Of a stretch of DNA of 64,000 nt, positions 52,230-61,568 are shown piece by piece (position 1 is the first letter of the stretch; each line of letters starts with the position of its first letter). The notes below the pieces were generated by a model. It worked only from the letters and a program-made list of their open reading frames with translations, searched no databases and was not told where the DNA came from. A program made the position numbers and the translations under genes. The stretch is from Micromussa lordhowensis. Taxonomy: Eukaryota; Cnidaria; Anthozoa; Scleractinia; Lobophylliidae. The stretch spans positions 26,838,829-26,902,828 of the forward strand of contig OZ026599.1 of NCBI GenBank assembly GCA_964020085.1. Direction: 5' to 3'.

Positions 52230-52970
52230 AAAAGGACAGAATGTGTACCTAATTCTGAAACTTTTGTAATTACAAAAAATGGTAGAAATGCAATGCGATG
52301 TATTTGTGCTGAATGTGGAATTACAAAATTTCGTTTTATATCTAAAGCGGAAATGCAAGGAAGCGGTTTTGATGAACTAATTGTGCACGGTTTGATGGCT
52401 GGTGCAAAAGGATTGTACAACCTAGGTAAAAAAGGAGCTAACCGAGCAATAAAATCAGATTATGTAAAAGACAAAGTTAAAGGCATTGGTAAAAGGTATT
52501 TGAATAGAGCAATTGACTCTCTGGCTGACGATGTTTCTAAAAAAATTTCCGGAAGGGGAAGGGGAAGGGGAAGAACAGGTTCTGGTCTTGATATTCATAA
52601 AGCAATAGGTAAGTTACCTAAACCAAAAGCTGGTTGGACTTTACCAGGACACAAATATACTGGTCCTTACAATGATTTAGAAAACCAAGTAAAATGGGAT
52701 CGAGATACTGGCCAAATCTATGAAATCTATGATCAACCAACAGGTAAGACAGATGCTATAGCCATGCAACACGATGTTGATTACTCAGTATGTGCTGATA
52801 AGGGAGGTGGTGGAAAGAATGTAAAATCATGTAAAAATGTAGCTGACAAGAAAATGGTCCGAGCTCTAGATGCAATTCCCTGGAATTAGAGACAGTGGGG
52901 TCATTGGCTGGCTAGAAACACTATTAATACAAAGCAAAAACTTGGTTTAGGAGTAAAAAAAAAACGCTAA
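52230..52970 (+). pseudogene. Zinc ribbon plus parvovirus-type phospholipase A2 domain
   Basis: Starting at KRTECVP, the frame carries CAECGITKFRF of the zinc ribbon, then an amphipathic lysine-rich middle and a GRGRGRGRTGSG hinge. Next comes LPGHKYTGPYNDLENQ, the calcium-binding loop, and MQHDVDYSVC with the catalytic His-Asp pair, both features of the PLA2 domain in parvovirus VP1 and some Polintons. Such domains breach endosomal membranes during entry. The frame meets TAG at 52887-52889 but remains recognisable to the TAA at 52968-52970. The 5' end lies on the other side of the insert. Both PLA2 catalytic motifs look intact. Confidence 0.85.
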
Positions 52971-53910
52971 AAATTTAGACACATGGGAAGGTCTAGCTAA
53001 TGAGCTACACAAACCTATAAAACGAAATTTTACCAAGCGAAGAGTCATTGCATATAATGTAGATGATATCTGGTGTTCAGACTTAGTTGATATGCAAAAG
53101 CTTAGCAAATGGAACCGAGGTTATAAATATCTACTAATGGTCTTAGACCTTTTCAGTAAATATGGTTGGATAGTACCCCTAAAGACAAAAACAGGTTTAG
53201 AAGTCTCTAAAGCGTTTGAAAGCATATTAGAGAAAAATAAGCCTAAAATGTTATGGGTAGACAAAGGAAAAGAATATTATAACAAAAATGTGCTGGATCT
53301 CTTAGCTAAGGATAAGATAAAGGTCTATTCCACTGAAAACGAAGAGAAATCAGCAGTTTGTGAGAGATGGAATAGAACTATCAAAGAAAAAATGTATAAG
53401 AGATTCACTATGCAAAACAATACAGTCTACATTGACATCCTTCCGAAAATACTCGCCTCTTATAACAATAGCCGACATAGATCAATAGGAATGACGCCTA
53501 TCCAAGCTAGAAAACCTGAAAACTATGGAAAAGTTTATTTTAATTTATATGGTGATTTAGCGAGAGACGACAGAAGAAAACCCGAATTTAGAGTAGGTGA
53601 TAGAGTCCGAATAAGCAAATACAAAAGGGTGACCTTTGATAAAGGCTATACTCCTAATTGGACTGAAGAAGTTTTCATCATAGACGAAATTAGATTCACT
53701 AATCCTATTACTTATAAGATAAAAGACTTAAATGGTGAAGTGATTAAGGGTAATTTCTACAGAGAAGAGTTACAAAAGACAGATCAAGAGGTCTATAGAA
53801 TAGAGAAAATTATTAGAAAGTCTAAAGGAAAAGCATTAGTCAAATGGAAAGGTTACCCAGACGAATTTAACAGTTGGGTGCCAGCTGGAGATTTAAAAAA
53901 AATTATTTAA
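52957..53910 (+). CDS. Retrovirus-like integrase with chromodomain
   Basis: The first ATG, at 53092, is too late: the first catalytic Asp (WCSDLVDM, about 53080) lies just upstream, and the open frame reaches back to 52957. The other two catalytic positions are the Asp of LWVDKGKEYY and the Glu of CERWNRTIKEK, giving a DDE set. A chromodomain occupies about the last 40 residues (VKWKGYPDEFNSWVP), which may steer insertion by binding modified histones. The N-terminal zinc-binding part expected of full integrases is not seen; the frame instead abuts the PLA2 domain. It would insert the element with a 6 bp duplication. The catalytic core looks intact, but the start is lost. Confidence 0.92.
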   Translation, partial: KKNAKNLDTWEGLANELHKPIKRNFTKRRVIAYNVDDIWCSDLVDMQKLSKWNRGYKYLLMVLDLFSKYGWIVPLKTKTGLEVSKAFESILEKNKPKMLWVDKGKEYYNKNVLDLLAKDKIKVYSTENEEKSAVCERWNRTIKEKMYKRFTMQNNTVYIDILPKILASYNNSRHRSIGMTPIQARKPENYGKVYFNLYGDLARDDRRKPEFRVGDRVRISKYKRVTFDKGYTPNWTEEVFIIDEIRFTNPITYKIKDLNGEVIKGNFYREELQKTDQEVYRIEKIIRKSKGKALVKWKGYPDEFNSWVPAGDLKKII

Positions 53911-53941
53911 AAAAATTAGAATATTATAAATAATTATATAA

Positions 53942-54151
53942 ATGGAAAAAACAGAAGAACAATTGAAACGAGAAAAATGGAACAAAATTACCAATGAAAG
54001 ACTGAAAAATACTGAATGGTACTGTGATGTATGTGGAAATGGAAAAAATTACACTTATAGAGGAAAATATATGCATCTAAAGACAAAGAAACATGAGCGT
54101 AACATTCTAAAATACACTAATCCAGTTACTGGCACACTAATTGATTTATAG
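53942..54151 (+). CDS. Small zinc-finger protein, 69 aa
   Basis: It contains one CxxC-type finger, WYCDVCGNGKNYTYRGKYMH, then LKTKKHERN, giving two Cys and two His. The N-terminus of the DNA polymerase has a near-copy ([18 protein letters not shown]). The gene is preceded by ataATTATATAAATG. It probably arose by duplication of the polymerase's finger, or the reverse, and may help replication or bind DNA. Confidence 0.75.
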   Translation: MEKTEEQLKREKWNKITNERLKNTEWYCDVCGNGKNYTYRGKYMHLKTKKHERNILKYTNPVTGTLIDL

Positions 54152-54234
54152 TAAAGGAACTTTACAATAGTAAAGGAATAAATATTATAAAAAGTTAAAA
54201 TTTAAAAAAAATTATACATATATTATTATTATAG

Positions 54235-57200
54235 ATGGATTTTAAAGTTAAAATTAAACCCAAAATTAAATACAAAAAGATATCTGCCAACACAATACCA
54301 ACACCATCTGATTGGTATTGTAATATATGCAAGAAAAAATATGCAAAAGGGGGAAAATATCAGCATTTAAAGACAGATTTTCATAAGCTTAATGAAGCAA
54401 AAAAAGGTCCGCAAGGTCAGCCACTGCCAGCCCCACCTGCCAACCCACAACCACGAAGATCTAATAATCCAGGAGATTATGTTGAAAATCGACTAATCCG
54501 ATTAATTGCAGAAAGGAGACTAAGGGACTCATTTCTTGGAGGAACTTTAATAGATGATCCGATAAGTCCCTCAGTCAATTTACCAGAACCATTAAGACCT
54601 ACTGAATATAGACCAGCTGCCCCACCTACCGCTCCAGTACCAAAACCACGTACAAAACCACCAGTGCCTTTACCGAGGCTAAAAATAATAAGACCTATAA
54701 AACCTGTACCTACAAGACTTCAAAGAAAGGTTAAAAATGTGATTGATCAAATCGCTCCATATTATCAGCCTGAAACTATAAGAGAATTCAGAAGAAATTT
54801 GAAATTTATCCCTAAAGACATCACTATTACTGAGCGATCCAATGCATTAAGAGGTAATGTTCAATCTTATGATGTACAAATTGTCAATAGAAATGACCCA
54901 TCAATACAGTTAAGTAGTACTAAACGAGCAATATTTGATCTCCTAATGGGGAAATTAACAGATAAAAGGGGTTTTAAATACAATACTACAATAAGGGTAC
55001 GATTATCAAAGCGTAAAGAAAATGAAACGATTTACCGAGAACCTTATTTTAACGCTGGCCCTTTTACAGTGACCAATAGAATAGATATAGAAGCGAGTAT
55101 CGATAATGGTATTGAAAGAATTTTAGAGTTAATAGCTGTTTGGCTATCTGAAGGTTCTGGTTGGCGAATTGAATCGGTACTCTTACATATCATTAATATT
55201 GTCTCTTACTTTCCATTAAGAGGAACATCATATATCAAGCTTCCCAAGGAACTGCGTCACCCTATGAAAACATTAGTCAATCCCAAAAATGACGATAATC
55301 GATGTTTCCTATGGTGTCATATAAGACATCTAAATCCTCAGAAAAAAGACCCACAGAGAATTAAAATTTCTGATAGAGAATATGTAAAACGGCTAGATTA
55401 CACTGGTGTCACTTTTCCTGTCACTCTTTCTGATATGAATCGGATTGAAGAGCAAAATAAGATTAATATAAGTGTATTTGGTTGGTCGGCAGGTAGTGGT
55501 TCGGGTGGTAAGGGTGAGGCTTACCCAATTAGAATATCAGAAACTAATTTTGCAGACCATATGGAATTATTATGGATATCAGAAGGTCAAAAGACTCACT
55601 ATGTGCTTATTAAGAATTTTGATCAATTTATGACTTCATTCACTAAACATCATGGTAGGAAATATTTTTGTTTGCGTTGTCTCCATTGTTGCTCTTCTGA
55701 GAGAACATACAAAATTCATAGAGAGGATTGCCTGCTCCTTAATGGAACCCAAGCAATCAAAATGCCTCCAGAGGGATCAAAAATTTATTTCCAAAATCAT
55801 AAGAAAATGTTGCCTGCGCCTTTTGTCATTTACGCTGATTTTGAAGCCATCACTGAAAAAATAGACGGTTGCCAACCTAGTGATGGTCAATCTTACACGA
55901 GTACTTATCAGAGTCATAAGGCCTGTAGTTACGGATATAAATTAGTCTGTAGATATGATAAGAGATATTCCAAACCAGTAGAAATTTACCGTGGAGAAGA
56001 TTGTATCGAAAAATTTATCATGAAAATGTTGAGTGAAGTAAAAGATTGTCAAAGAATAGTTCGCGAACAATTCCAGAAACCATTAGTTATGACAGAGAAA
56101 AATGAAAGAGATTTCCAAAATTCTACTAAATGTCATATTTGTCAAATAAAATTTAATGAGCAAAAACCTTCAAAACAAAAAGTTAGAGATCATTGCCATA
56201 TTACAGGTAAATATCGTGGCGCTGCTCATAGTGATTGCAATCTTAAATGGGCTATTAGTGCAGAAAAGTTAGAAATTCCTGTAATCTTTCATAATCTTAA
56301 AGGCTATGACTGTCATTTTATCATGCAAAAGATTGGTGATTTAGTAAGACAAGATGTTAATATTGATGTTGGTGTCATAGCAATTAATTTTGAGAAATAT
56401 ATTGGTTTTAATATTGGTAATCATTTGTCTTTCAAAGATAGTTTTTCATTTATGAGTCAGAGTTTAGACAGACTAAGCAGTAATTTAGGTGATAATGAAT
56501 TTATTTATTCGCGAGAAGCATTTCCAAATGATGAACAATTCAGACTAATGAAGAAAAAAGGTGTTTACCCTTATGATTACATGGACTCATTCCAGAGATT
56601 CAGTGAGAGATCTTTACCAAGGATAGAAGATTTTTATAGTATTTTGAATGATGTAAACATTTCAGAGAGTGACTACTCACATGCAAAAAGAGTATGGAGT
56701 GCCTTCCAAATTAAAGACTTAGGTGATTATCATGATTTATATTTGCGTACAGATGTACTACTCTTGGCTGATGTATTTGAAAGTTTCAGAAGTACTTGTT
56801 TGTCGCATTATAGGTTGGATCCTTGTCATTATTTTTCTGCACCTGGGTTATCGTGGGATGCATTACTGAGAATGACAAAAATAAATCTAGACTTAATTTC
56901 AGATCTTGATCAACAGCTCTTCATTGAAAAAGGAATGCGTGGCGGTATCTCTTATATAGCACATAGGCACGCTGTAGCAAATAACAAATACATGAAAAAT
57001 TATGATCCTGAGGTAGAATCTTCTTATATAATGTATTTAGATGCGAATAATCTTTATGGATGGGCTATGTCAAAGTCACTACCATTTAAAGATTTCAAAT
57101 GGTTACCTCCTGAAGATTTCATATTAGATAATTACACAGATTACACAAGAAAAGGGGTTATTTTAGAGGTAGATTTAGAATATCCAGAAGAATTACACCA

Positions 57201-58290
57201 TTTACACAATGATTATCCATTAGCTCCAGAAAAGATTTTAGTCTCTGATCATATGTTATCTCCATATTGCAAAGCTTTAAAAGATTCAGAAAATATTAAC
57301 AGTGGTAGAGTACATAAGTTAGTACCTAACCTTATGTCTAAAGAAAAGTATGTTTTACATTACAGAAATTTACAGCAGTATTTATCTCTTGGTATGAAGT
57401 TGAAAAAGGTTCACAGAGTCTTAGAATTTACACAGAAACCTTGGATGAAACCTTATATTGATTTTAACACAAAAAAAGAACAAATGCTAAGAATAGTTTT
57501 GAAAAAGACTTCTTTAAACTAATGAATAATTCAGTGTTTGGTAAAACCATGGAAAAACCTAAGAAAAAGATCTAATATCAAATTAGAAACTGATCCTGAT
57601 CATTTATTAAAGCTTACAAGGCAACCAATGTACGTTTCTAGTAAAATATTTGATGAAAATTTAGTAGGAGTACAAACGAAAAAGCTCCGATTAGTCTTAG
57701 ATAAACCCTCATATGTTGGATTCTGTATTTTGGACATGAGTAAAACATTAATGTATAACTTCCATTACAACTATATCAGAAAAAAATACCCAGAAGCGAA
57801 GTTACTTTTTACTGATACTGACTCTTTATTTTACCATATAAAAGCAGAAGACATATATAGTGACTTCTTTAAGGATAAGGACCTATTTGACAATAGTGAT
57901 TATCCCAAATCGTCTAAGTTCTTTTTTGCAGAAAATAAAAAAGTAATTGGTAAATTCAAAGATGAAGCAGCTGGTGATCCAATCATAGAATTTGTTGGTC
58001 TAAAAAGTAAAATGTATTCATACAAGACAGAAAACAAGGAAAACAAGACTGCTAAGGGTGTGAAAAAGAATGTCATCAAGAGTCAATTATGCCTCTCTGA
58101 TTATCGTGATACCTTATTCAATTGTACTACCATGAGGCATAAGATGAGAACTATAAGGTCAGAGTATCATCAAATATCAAGTTACCAAATTAATAAAGTA
58201 TCATTATCACCTTTTGATGATAAAAGATATATTTTAGATGATGGCATCTCCAGTTATGCGTATGGGCAACAGAAAATAAAAAAATATTAG
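54235..58290 (+). CDS. Protein-primed family B DNA polymerase, two frame breaks
   Basis: The first frame (54235-57522) carries an N-terminal CxxC zinc finger (residues 29-50), a proline-rich linker, Exo I ([12 protein letters not shown], about residue 533), a Cys/His cluster resembling an endonuclease VII fold (CHIC, then [17 protein letters not shown], about 635-670), Exo II ([10 protein letters not shown]), Exo III ([11 protein letters not shown]) and polymerase motif A ([10 protein letters not shown]). Motif B lies in a short middle frame at about 57490-57552 containing [10 protein letters not shown]. Motif C (FTDTDSLF) lies in a third frame, 57538-58290. The two one-base shifts are near 57490 and in the A5 run at about 57554. 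It would copy the element from a protein primer at the terminal repeats. Every catalytic motif is present, so the breaks are recent or artefactual. Confidence 0.93.
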
Positions 58291-58299
58291 ATTATATAT

Positions 58300-58422
58300 A
58301 TGCCAATTCCAAATTATAAAAAATTCTTGTCGGACGACCCTCTTGCTGATACTGATAGTAGCGATAGTGATTATGACCCTAGTTCAGATGAGGAATCGAC
58401 GAGGAAGAAGAAGAAGAAATAA
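58300..58422 (+). CDS. Small acidic protein, 40 aa
   Basis: It starts after attatatATG, ten bases past the polymerase stop. The middle is Asp/Ser-rich (DTDSSDSDYDPSSDEES), and the C-terminus is a run of five lysines. The composition suits a regulatory or histone-mimic-like factor, or a casein-kinase substrate, but no function is established. The start motif and position support it as real. Confidence 0.6.
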   Translation: MPIPNYKKFLSDDPLADTDSSDSDYDPSSDEESTRKKKKK

Positions 58423-58475
58423 ATAGATCTCTCTCCACTGTACTTTAAAGAATAAGCTAACTATATATTATAATT

Positions 58476-59516
58476 ATGAATAAAGAAACTATTGGCAATC
58501 TACATCGTAAAAAACTTTCAGAAATTGTTCTGAAAGAAAAAAAAATACCAGATATAAAAAGAAAAATTGTAAATTTATCCAACAAAAAAGATTATTCTAG
58601 AATTGATCAAATTGAACAAATAAGGTTAGAAAATGAAATAAATGATATCAAAAATCTTCGTACTAGTTATTTATTAAAGAATGCTATTTTACTTTTTTTA
58701 CATACAGAAAATCAAGCAAAAAATATAAACAAAAATTTTGTTTATGGTGTTGATATCTTAAAGAATAAGAAAAATGATAAGATTGATCATAATTCTTATT
58801 ATAAAAGGTATAAATATAATATCTTTCCTGAAGAACTTTGTTACAGTGAAAATAATATAAATGAAGATAACTATTGTTATACATGTGAAAAATTTAAAGT
58901 ATTTAACATCGATGAAGCAATAAGTACTTGTCTAAGTTGCGGAATAAGCATTAATGTCTCAACAAATCCAGAAAAACCATCTATAAAACCTGCAGAAAAT
59001 GATTACAAAAGATATACTCATTTTTGTGACTGTTTGGCCAATATCCAAGGCAAAGAAAGTGTTAAAGTGTCAGAAGAGGTTATTAATACTATTATCAGAG
59101 AAATCGTTCATGAAAAAATTGAAAATTCTTTGGAAAAGTTAACAGAAGCAGATATTAAAAGATATCTTAAAAAACATCGTAAATTACGTTATTATAATCA
59201 TACCACACAAATTTTGTATCGAATAACAAAAATACCTCCATTACAAATGACTCCTATAATGGAAGAAAAAATGAAAATGATGTTTTTACAAATTCAAGAG
59301 CCATTTGTAATTTTTAAAGGTAAAAATAGAAGCAATTTCTTTTCCTATTCATATATCATCTATAAATTTTGTCAAATACTTGGATATAATGAATTTTTAC
59401 CAAAGCTAAAATTGTATAAAGATCATTTAAAACTCTATGAACATGATAAAATTTGGAATAAAATCTGTGAACATCTAGGTGGTGAGAGCGCTGGTTGGAA
59501 ATTTATCAAGTCTTAA
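58476..59516 (+). CDS. VLTF3-like late transcription factor
   Basis: A 346-residue protein. It has a zinc ribbon (Cys134/137 in CYTC and Cys152/155 in CLSC), then YKRYTHFCDCLANIQGKE (about 178-195), a basic helix (YLKKHRKLRYYNH) and the most telling block, FLQIQEPFVIF followed by RSNFFSYSYIIYKFCQILGY, ending in WNKICEHLGG and WKFIKS. This order matches the poxvirus VLTF3-like family of late transcription factors, otherwise typical of NCLDVs. It would activate late gene promoters. It is the last plus-strand gene, ending 13 bp before the terminal repeat. The frame is intact, and the start follows attataattATG. Confidence 0.82.
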   Translation: MNKETIGNLHRKKLSEIVLKEKKIPDIKRKIVNLSNKKDYSRIDQIEQIRLENEINDIKNLRTSYLLKNAILLFLHTENQAKNINKNFVYGVDILKNKKNDKIDHNSYYKRYKYNIFPEELCYSENNINEDNYCYTCEKFKVFNIDEAISTCLSCGISINVSTNPEKPSIKPAENDYKRYTHFCDCLANIQGKESVKVSEEVINTIIREIVHEKIENSLEKLTEADIKRYLKKHRKLRYYNHTTQILYRITKIPPLQMTPIMEEKMKMMFLQIQEPFVIFKGKNRSNFFSYSYIIYKFCQILGYNEFLPKLKLYKDHLKLYEHDKIWNKICEHLGGESAGWKFIKS

Positions 59517-59529
59517 AAATTACGCATCG

Positions 59530-59764
59530 TGAGAACAGTCTAAATTTTACTATATCCTACACTATCCTACACATTTTAGGCATTTTTTAGCGTAAAATAG
59601 TATGTCTAATTTTTACGATATCTACGCTACTTACACTACCCACGCATAACTACGCTGTTTTAGTGTGGGATATCATATAATTTAGACACGCATATTTTAC
59701 GCTAACTACGCATAACTACGCTAAGATGCGTAGGTGCGCCAAAATTCCTAATTACTTAACTACT
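59530..59764. repeat. Polinton right terminal inverted repeat
   Basis: Reverse complement of the left end, running from tgagaacagtc to cttaactact, followed immediately by the target copy CAAGAA at 59765-59770. Confidence 0.97.
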
Positions 59765-59770
59765 CAAGAA

Positions 59771-60639
59771 TGTTATCAATTAGAGTTGCGGAGTTATTAT
59801 ATACTCGCGTTGGTTTGTCAACTGTTGGAATTAATGAATAGCTTTGTAATGAGAGAAGAAATTTATGTGCATAATTACATGTTTCAACAGCAAGGAGGTT
59901 TATATTGAAGTCACCCATAATAAAAATGGGTTTATTTAAAGCGCTGAACTTTTCCAGTGTTTCATCAAAATAGTCCAAGAATTGTTGTGGAGAATTATGT
60001 TGTCTATACATCACACCACAGATGATGTTTGGCTGCCGAGAAAGATGAAATTCAATCCATAAAGCTTGGAATGCCTCATTGGAAGTTTTGTCAATAATCG
60101 TGTAATTCAGGTTGTCTTTGACATAAATGCCAACACCTCCAGAAGATAAAGGTGTCGGAACGTATTCAAATTTATAGCCAGGTATAGACGTGTCAAAGTT
60201 TACACAGTCAACTGTACTTATTTTAGTTTCAGAAACTCCAATTACAGAAAAACTATAATTCAGTTCGTCTAACAAATGCACCTGCAGGTTTTCAAGGTTT
60301 CGTCTTAGGCTTCTTACATTATTATAGAGCAAAGAGAAATTGCCTTCGTTGCGAGGTAGCTTATTTTTTTTTTAAGAGATTGAAACTATGTGGCGAATAA
60401 TAGTGGCTCTTAATATTTTCATAAAACAAATCAGAATTGGGGTTAAGGCCATTTTGTATGTTTAGAGAAAACATATCTAAGTCATATAGACTTGAAAGTG
60501 TATCTAGATACTTCTTAGTAGGCAGGCTATTGTTTATGACGTTATTAAACTGGCCATGATATGAAACAATCACGTCGCTCACACTGACGTAAGGCAGTTC
60601 GCGAAATAACGATTTCGAAGTCATTGCAATGGTGATCAC
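59771..60639 (-). pseudogene. LINE copy 2 ORF2 N-terminus: APE endonuclease
   Basis: The minus frame from 60639 to 60361 ends in a T10 run. The next frame (60332 to the Polinton target) encodes the APE endonuclease: YNNVRSL, GVSETKI, GGVGIYVKDNL, GDFNINLL and the SATLIDNI block at the insertion point. Motifs for the catalytic Asn, Glu and Asp are present. The rest of the endonuclease is at 37958 and below. It nicks target DNA for retrotransposition. Confidence 0.9.
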
Positions 60640-60677
60640 AATTTACAAAGCGAAATTAGGAATGAAAGAAGTTAAAC

Positions 60678-61520
60678 TTATCTCCCTCTTTGAAGTTCGG
60701 TGAGGTCACTGACATCCTTAATCCGAATGGCTCTTGATTCATCACTCTTGCGAAGATAAATAGCACCATTCTTGGCCCAGCAATACTTGAAATGGAACTG
60801 GGTCTTGAATTTGTTTGCTTCATAGAGAACTCCTTGAAGTCGTGGTGTGAGATGTTCAAACACTCTAACGGCGGTAAGAGACACGTTCTCACTGAAGCCA
60901 AGGGCAGCGGGATTAGCTTTGTTGGCATCGGCTCGTTTGGCCATAACTTTGTCTCTTGCGAGGCGACGGACAAATTTAGAGATTATAGGCTTTGGTCTGG
61001 GATCTTGGCTTGAATTATTTCTGCCAGGAACTCGATGCGCCGTGTCGATATCGTTAATCGAGACATCCGTACCCATTTCTCTGAACAAAGCTACACATAT
61101 TCCGCTAGTTTCATCTGCAGATTCGTTAGTTCCCTTTTCTGGCACGCCAACTATCTTTATGTTGTAGCGATAGCTGTAAGCTTGGAACTCGTCTATCGCC
61201 TTCGCCACGTTGTCAACCCTCACGGCAAGCTCAGATACGCATTTGCCGAGACGCTGTAGTTCCTTTTTCACTGCAGTTCTGAAGTCGTTAAGATCGTGAT
61301 ATTCCTTGCTTAGATAAGACAGAGTATGTTCTTCTTCCGTTGTCACGTTGGCAGCAGCCTGAGCAGTGCAGCCTTCAGGCGGCCCATGGCGTTGTGATGC
61401 TGATCGAGCTTCTTGTTGCTCGATAGCTGCTTTAAGTGCGGCAATTTCCTTAGTCAATAATTCCACATTTGCTCGTAGGTTTGCATTCTCCTGCTTAAGA
61501 GTTGATTCTTTCGGAGGCAT
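60678..61520 (-). CDS. LINE copy 2 ORF1 (L1-type RNA-binding protein)
   Basis: A 280-residue protein. An N-terminal coiled coil (LKQENANLRANVELLTKEIA, roughly residues 8-45) is followed by a linker and an RRM-like domain (YNIKIVGVPEKGTNES, DIDTAHRVPGR, PIISKFVRRLARDKVM), then a C-terminal domain with LYEANKFKTQFHFKYCW. Such proteins form trimers that coat the LINE RNA. ORF2 begins about 38 bases downstream. The frame is intact. Confidence 0.9.
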   Translation of the reverse strand: MPPKESTLKQENANLRANVELLTKEIAALKAAIEQQEARSASQRHGPPEGCTAQAAANVTTEEEHTLSYLSKEYHDLNDFRTAVKKELQRLGKCVSELAVRVDNVAKAIDEFQAYSYRYNIKIVGVPEKGTNESADETSGICVALFREMGTDVSINDIDTAHRVPGRNNSSQDPRPKPIISKFVRRLARDKVMAKRADANKANPAALGFSENVSLTAVRVFEHLTPRLQGVLYEANKFKTQFHFKYCWAKNGAIYLRKSDESRAIRIKDVSDLTELQRGR

Positions 61521-61568
61521 TGTTAAGAAGATAGACCAAAATTAGGGAAAAAACTAGATTTACAGGCG

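Larger units (their letters stand above)
50470..53910 (+). pseudogene. Zinc-ribbon/phospholipase A2/integrase fusion gene, disrupted
   Basis: Three breaks interrupt one apparent gene. The ATG at 50470 encodes MLSYCVRQR, matching the start of the 50186 gene, and then a ~1.73 kb insert begins near 50497. Coding resumes at 52230 (KRTECVP) with the zinc ribbon and the PLA2 domain. A TAG follows at 52887, after which the same frame continues for 26 codons to 52970. The integrase frame then overlaps it, offset by one base at an A10 run near 52960. In this reading, PLA2 and integrase were a single product, but a chance adjacency is possible. The gene cannot be translated as it stands. Confidence 0.7.
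37965..59764. mobile_element. Polinton/Maverick (adintovirus-like) element, 21.8 kb
   Basis: It is bounded by terminal inverted repeats of about 235 bp beginning AGTAGTTAAGTAA and by the 6 bp target duplication CAAGAA at 37959-37964 and 59765-59770, both diagnostic of Polintons. It encodes the core set: protein-primed DNA polymerase B, retrovirus-type integrase with chromodomain, adenain-like protease, FtsK/HerA packaging ATPase, and candidate major and minor capsid proteins. Extra genes include fibre-like proteins, a PLA2 domain, an eIF1-like protein and a VLTF3-like factor. Genes diverge from about 44.2 kb: a minus block on the left and a plus block on the right. It inserted into the LINE endonuclease sequence. 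Confidence 0.97.

Noticed and set aside
53092..53094. ATG at 53092 as the integrase start
   Set aside because: The first catalytic Asp lies upstream of it, so a protein starting here would lack an active site.
58476..59516. Contamination by a free giant virus
   Set aside because: The gene lies between Polinton core genes and a matching terminal repeat with a host LINE on either side, so it is part of an integrated element.
37965..59764. Virophage or adenovirus integration instead of a Polinton
   Set aside because: The chromodomain integrase, AG-starting ~235 bp terminal repeats and the 6 bp target duplication all fit Polintons; adenoviruses do not carry such an integrase.
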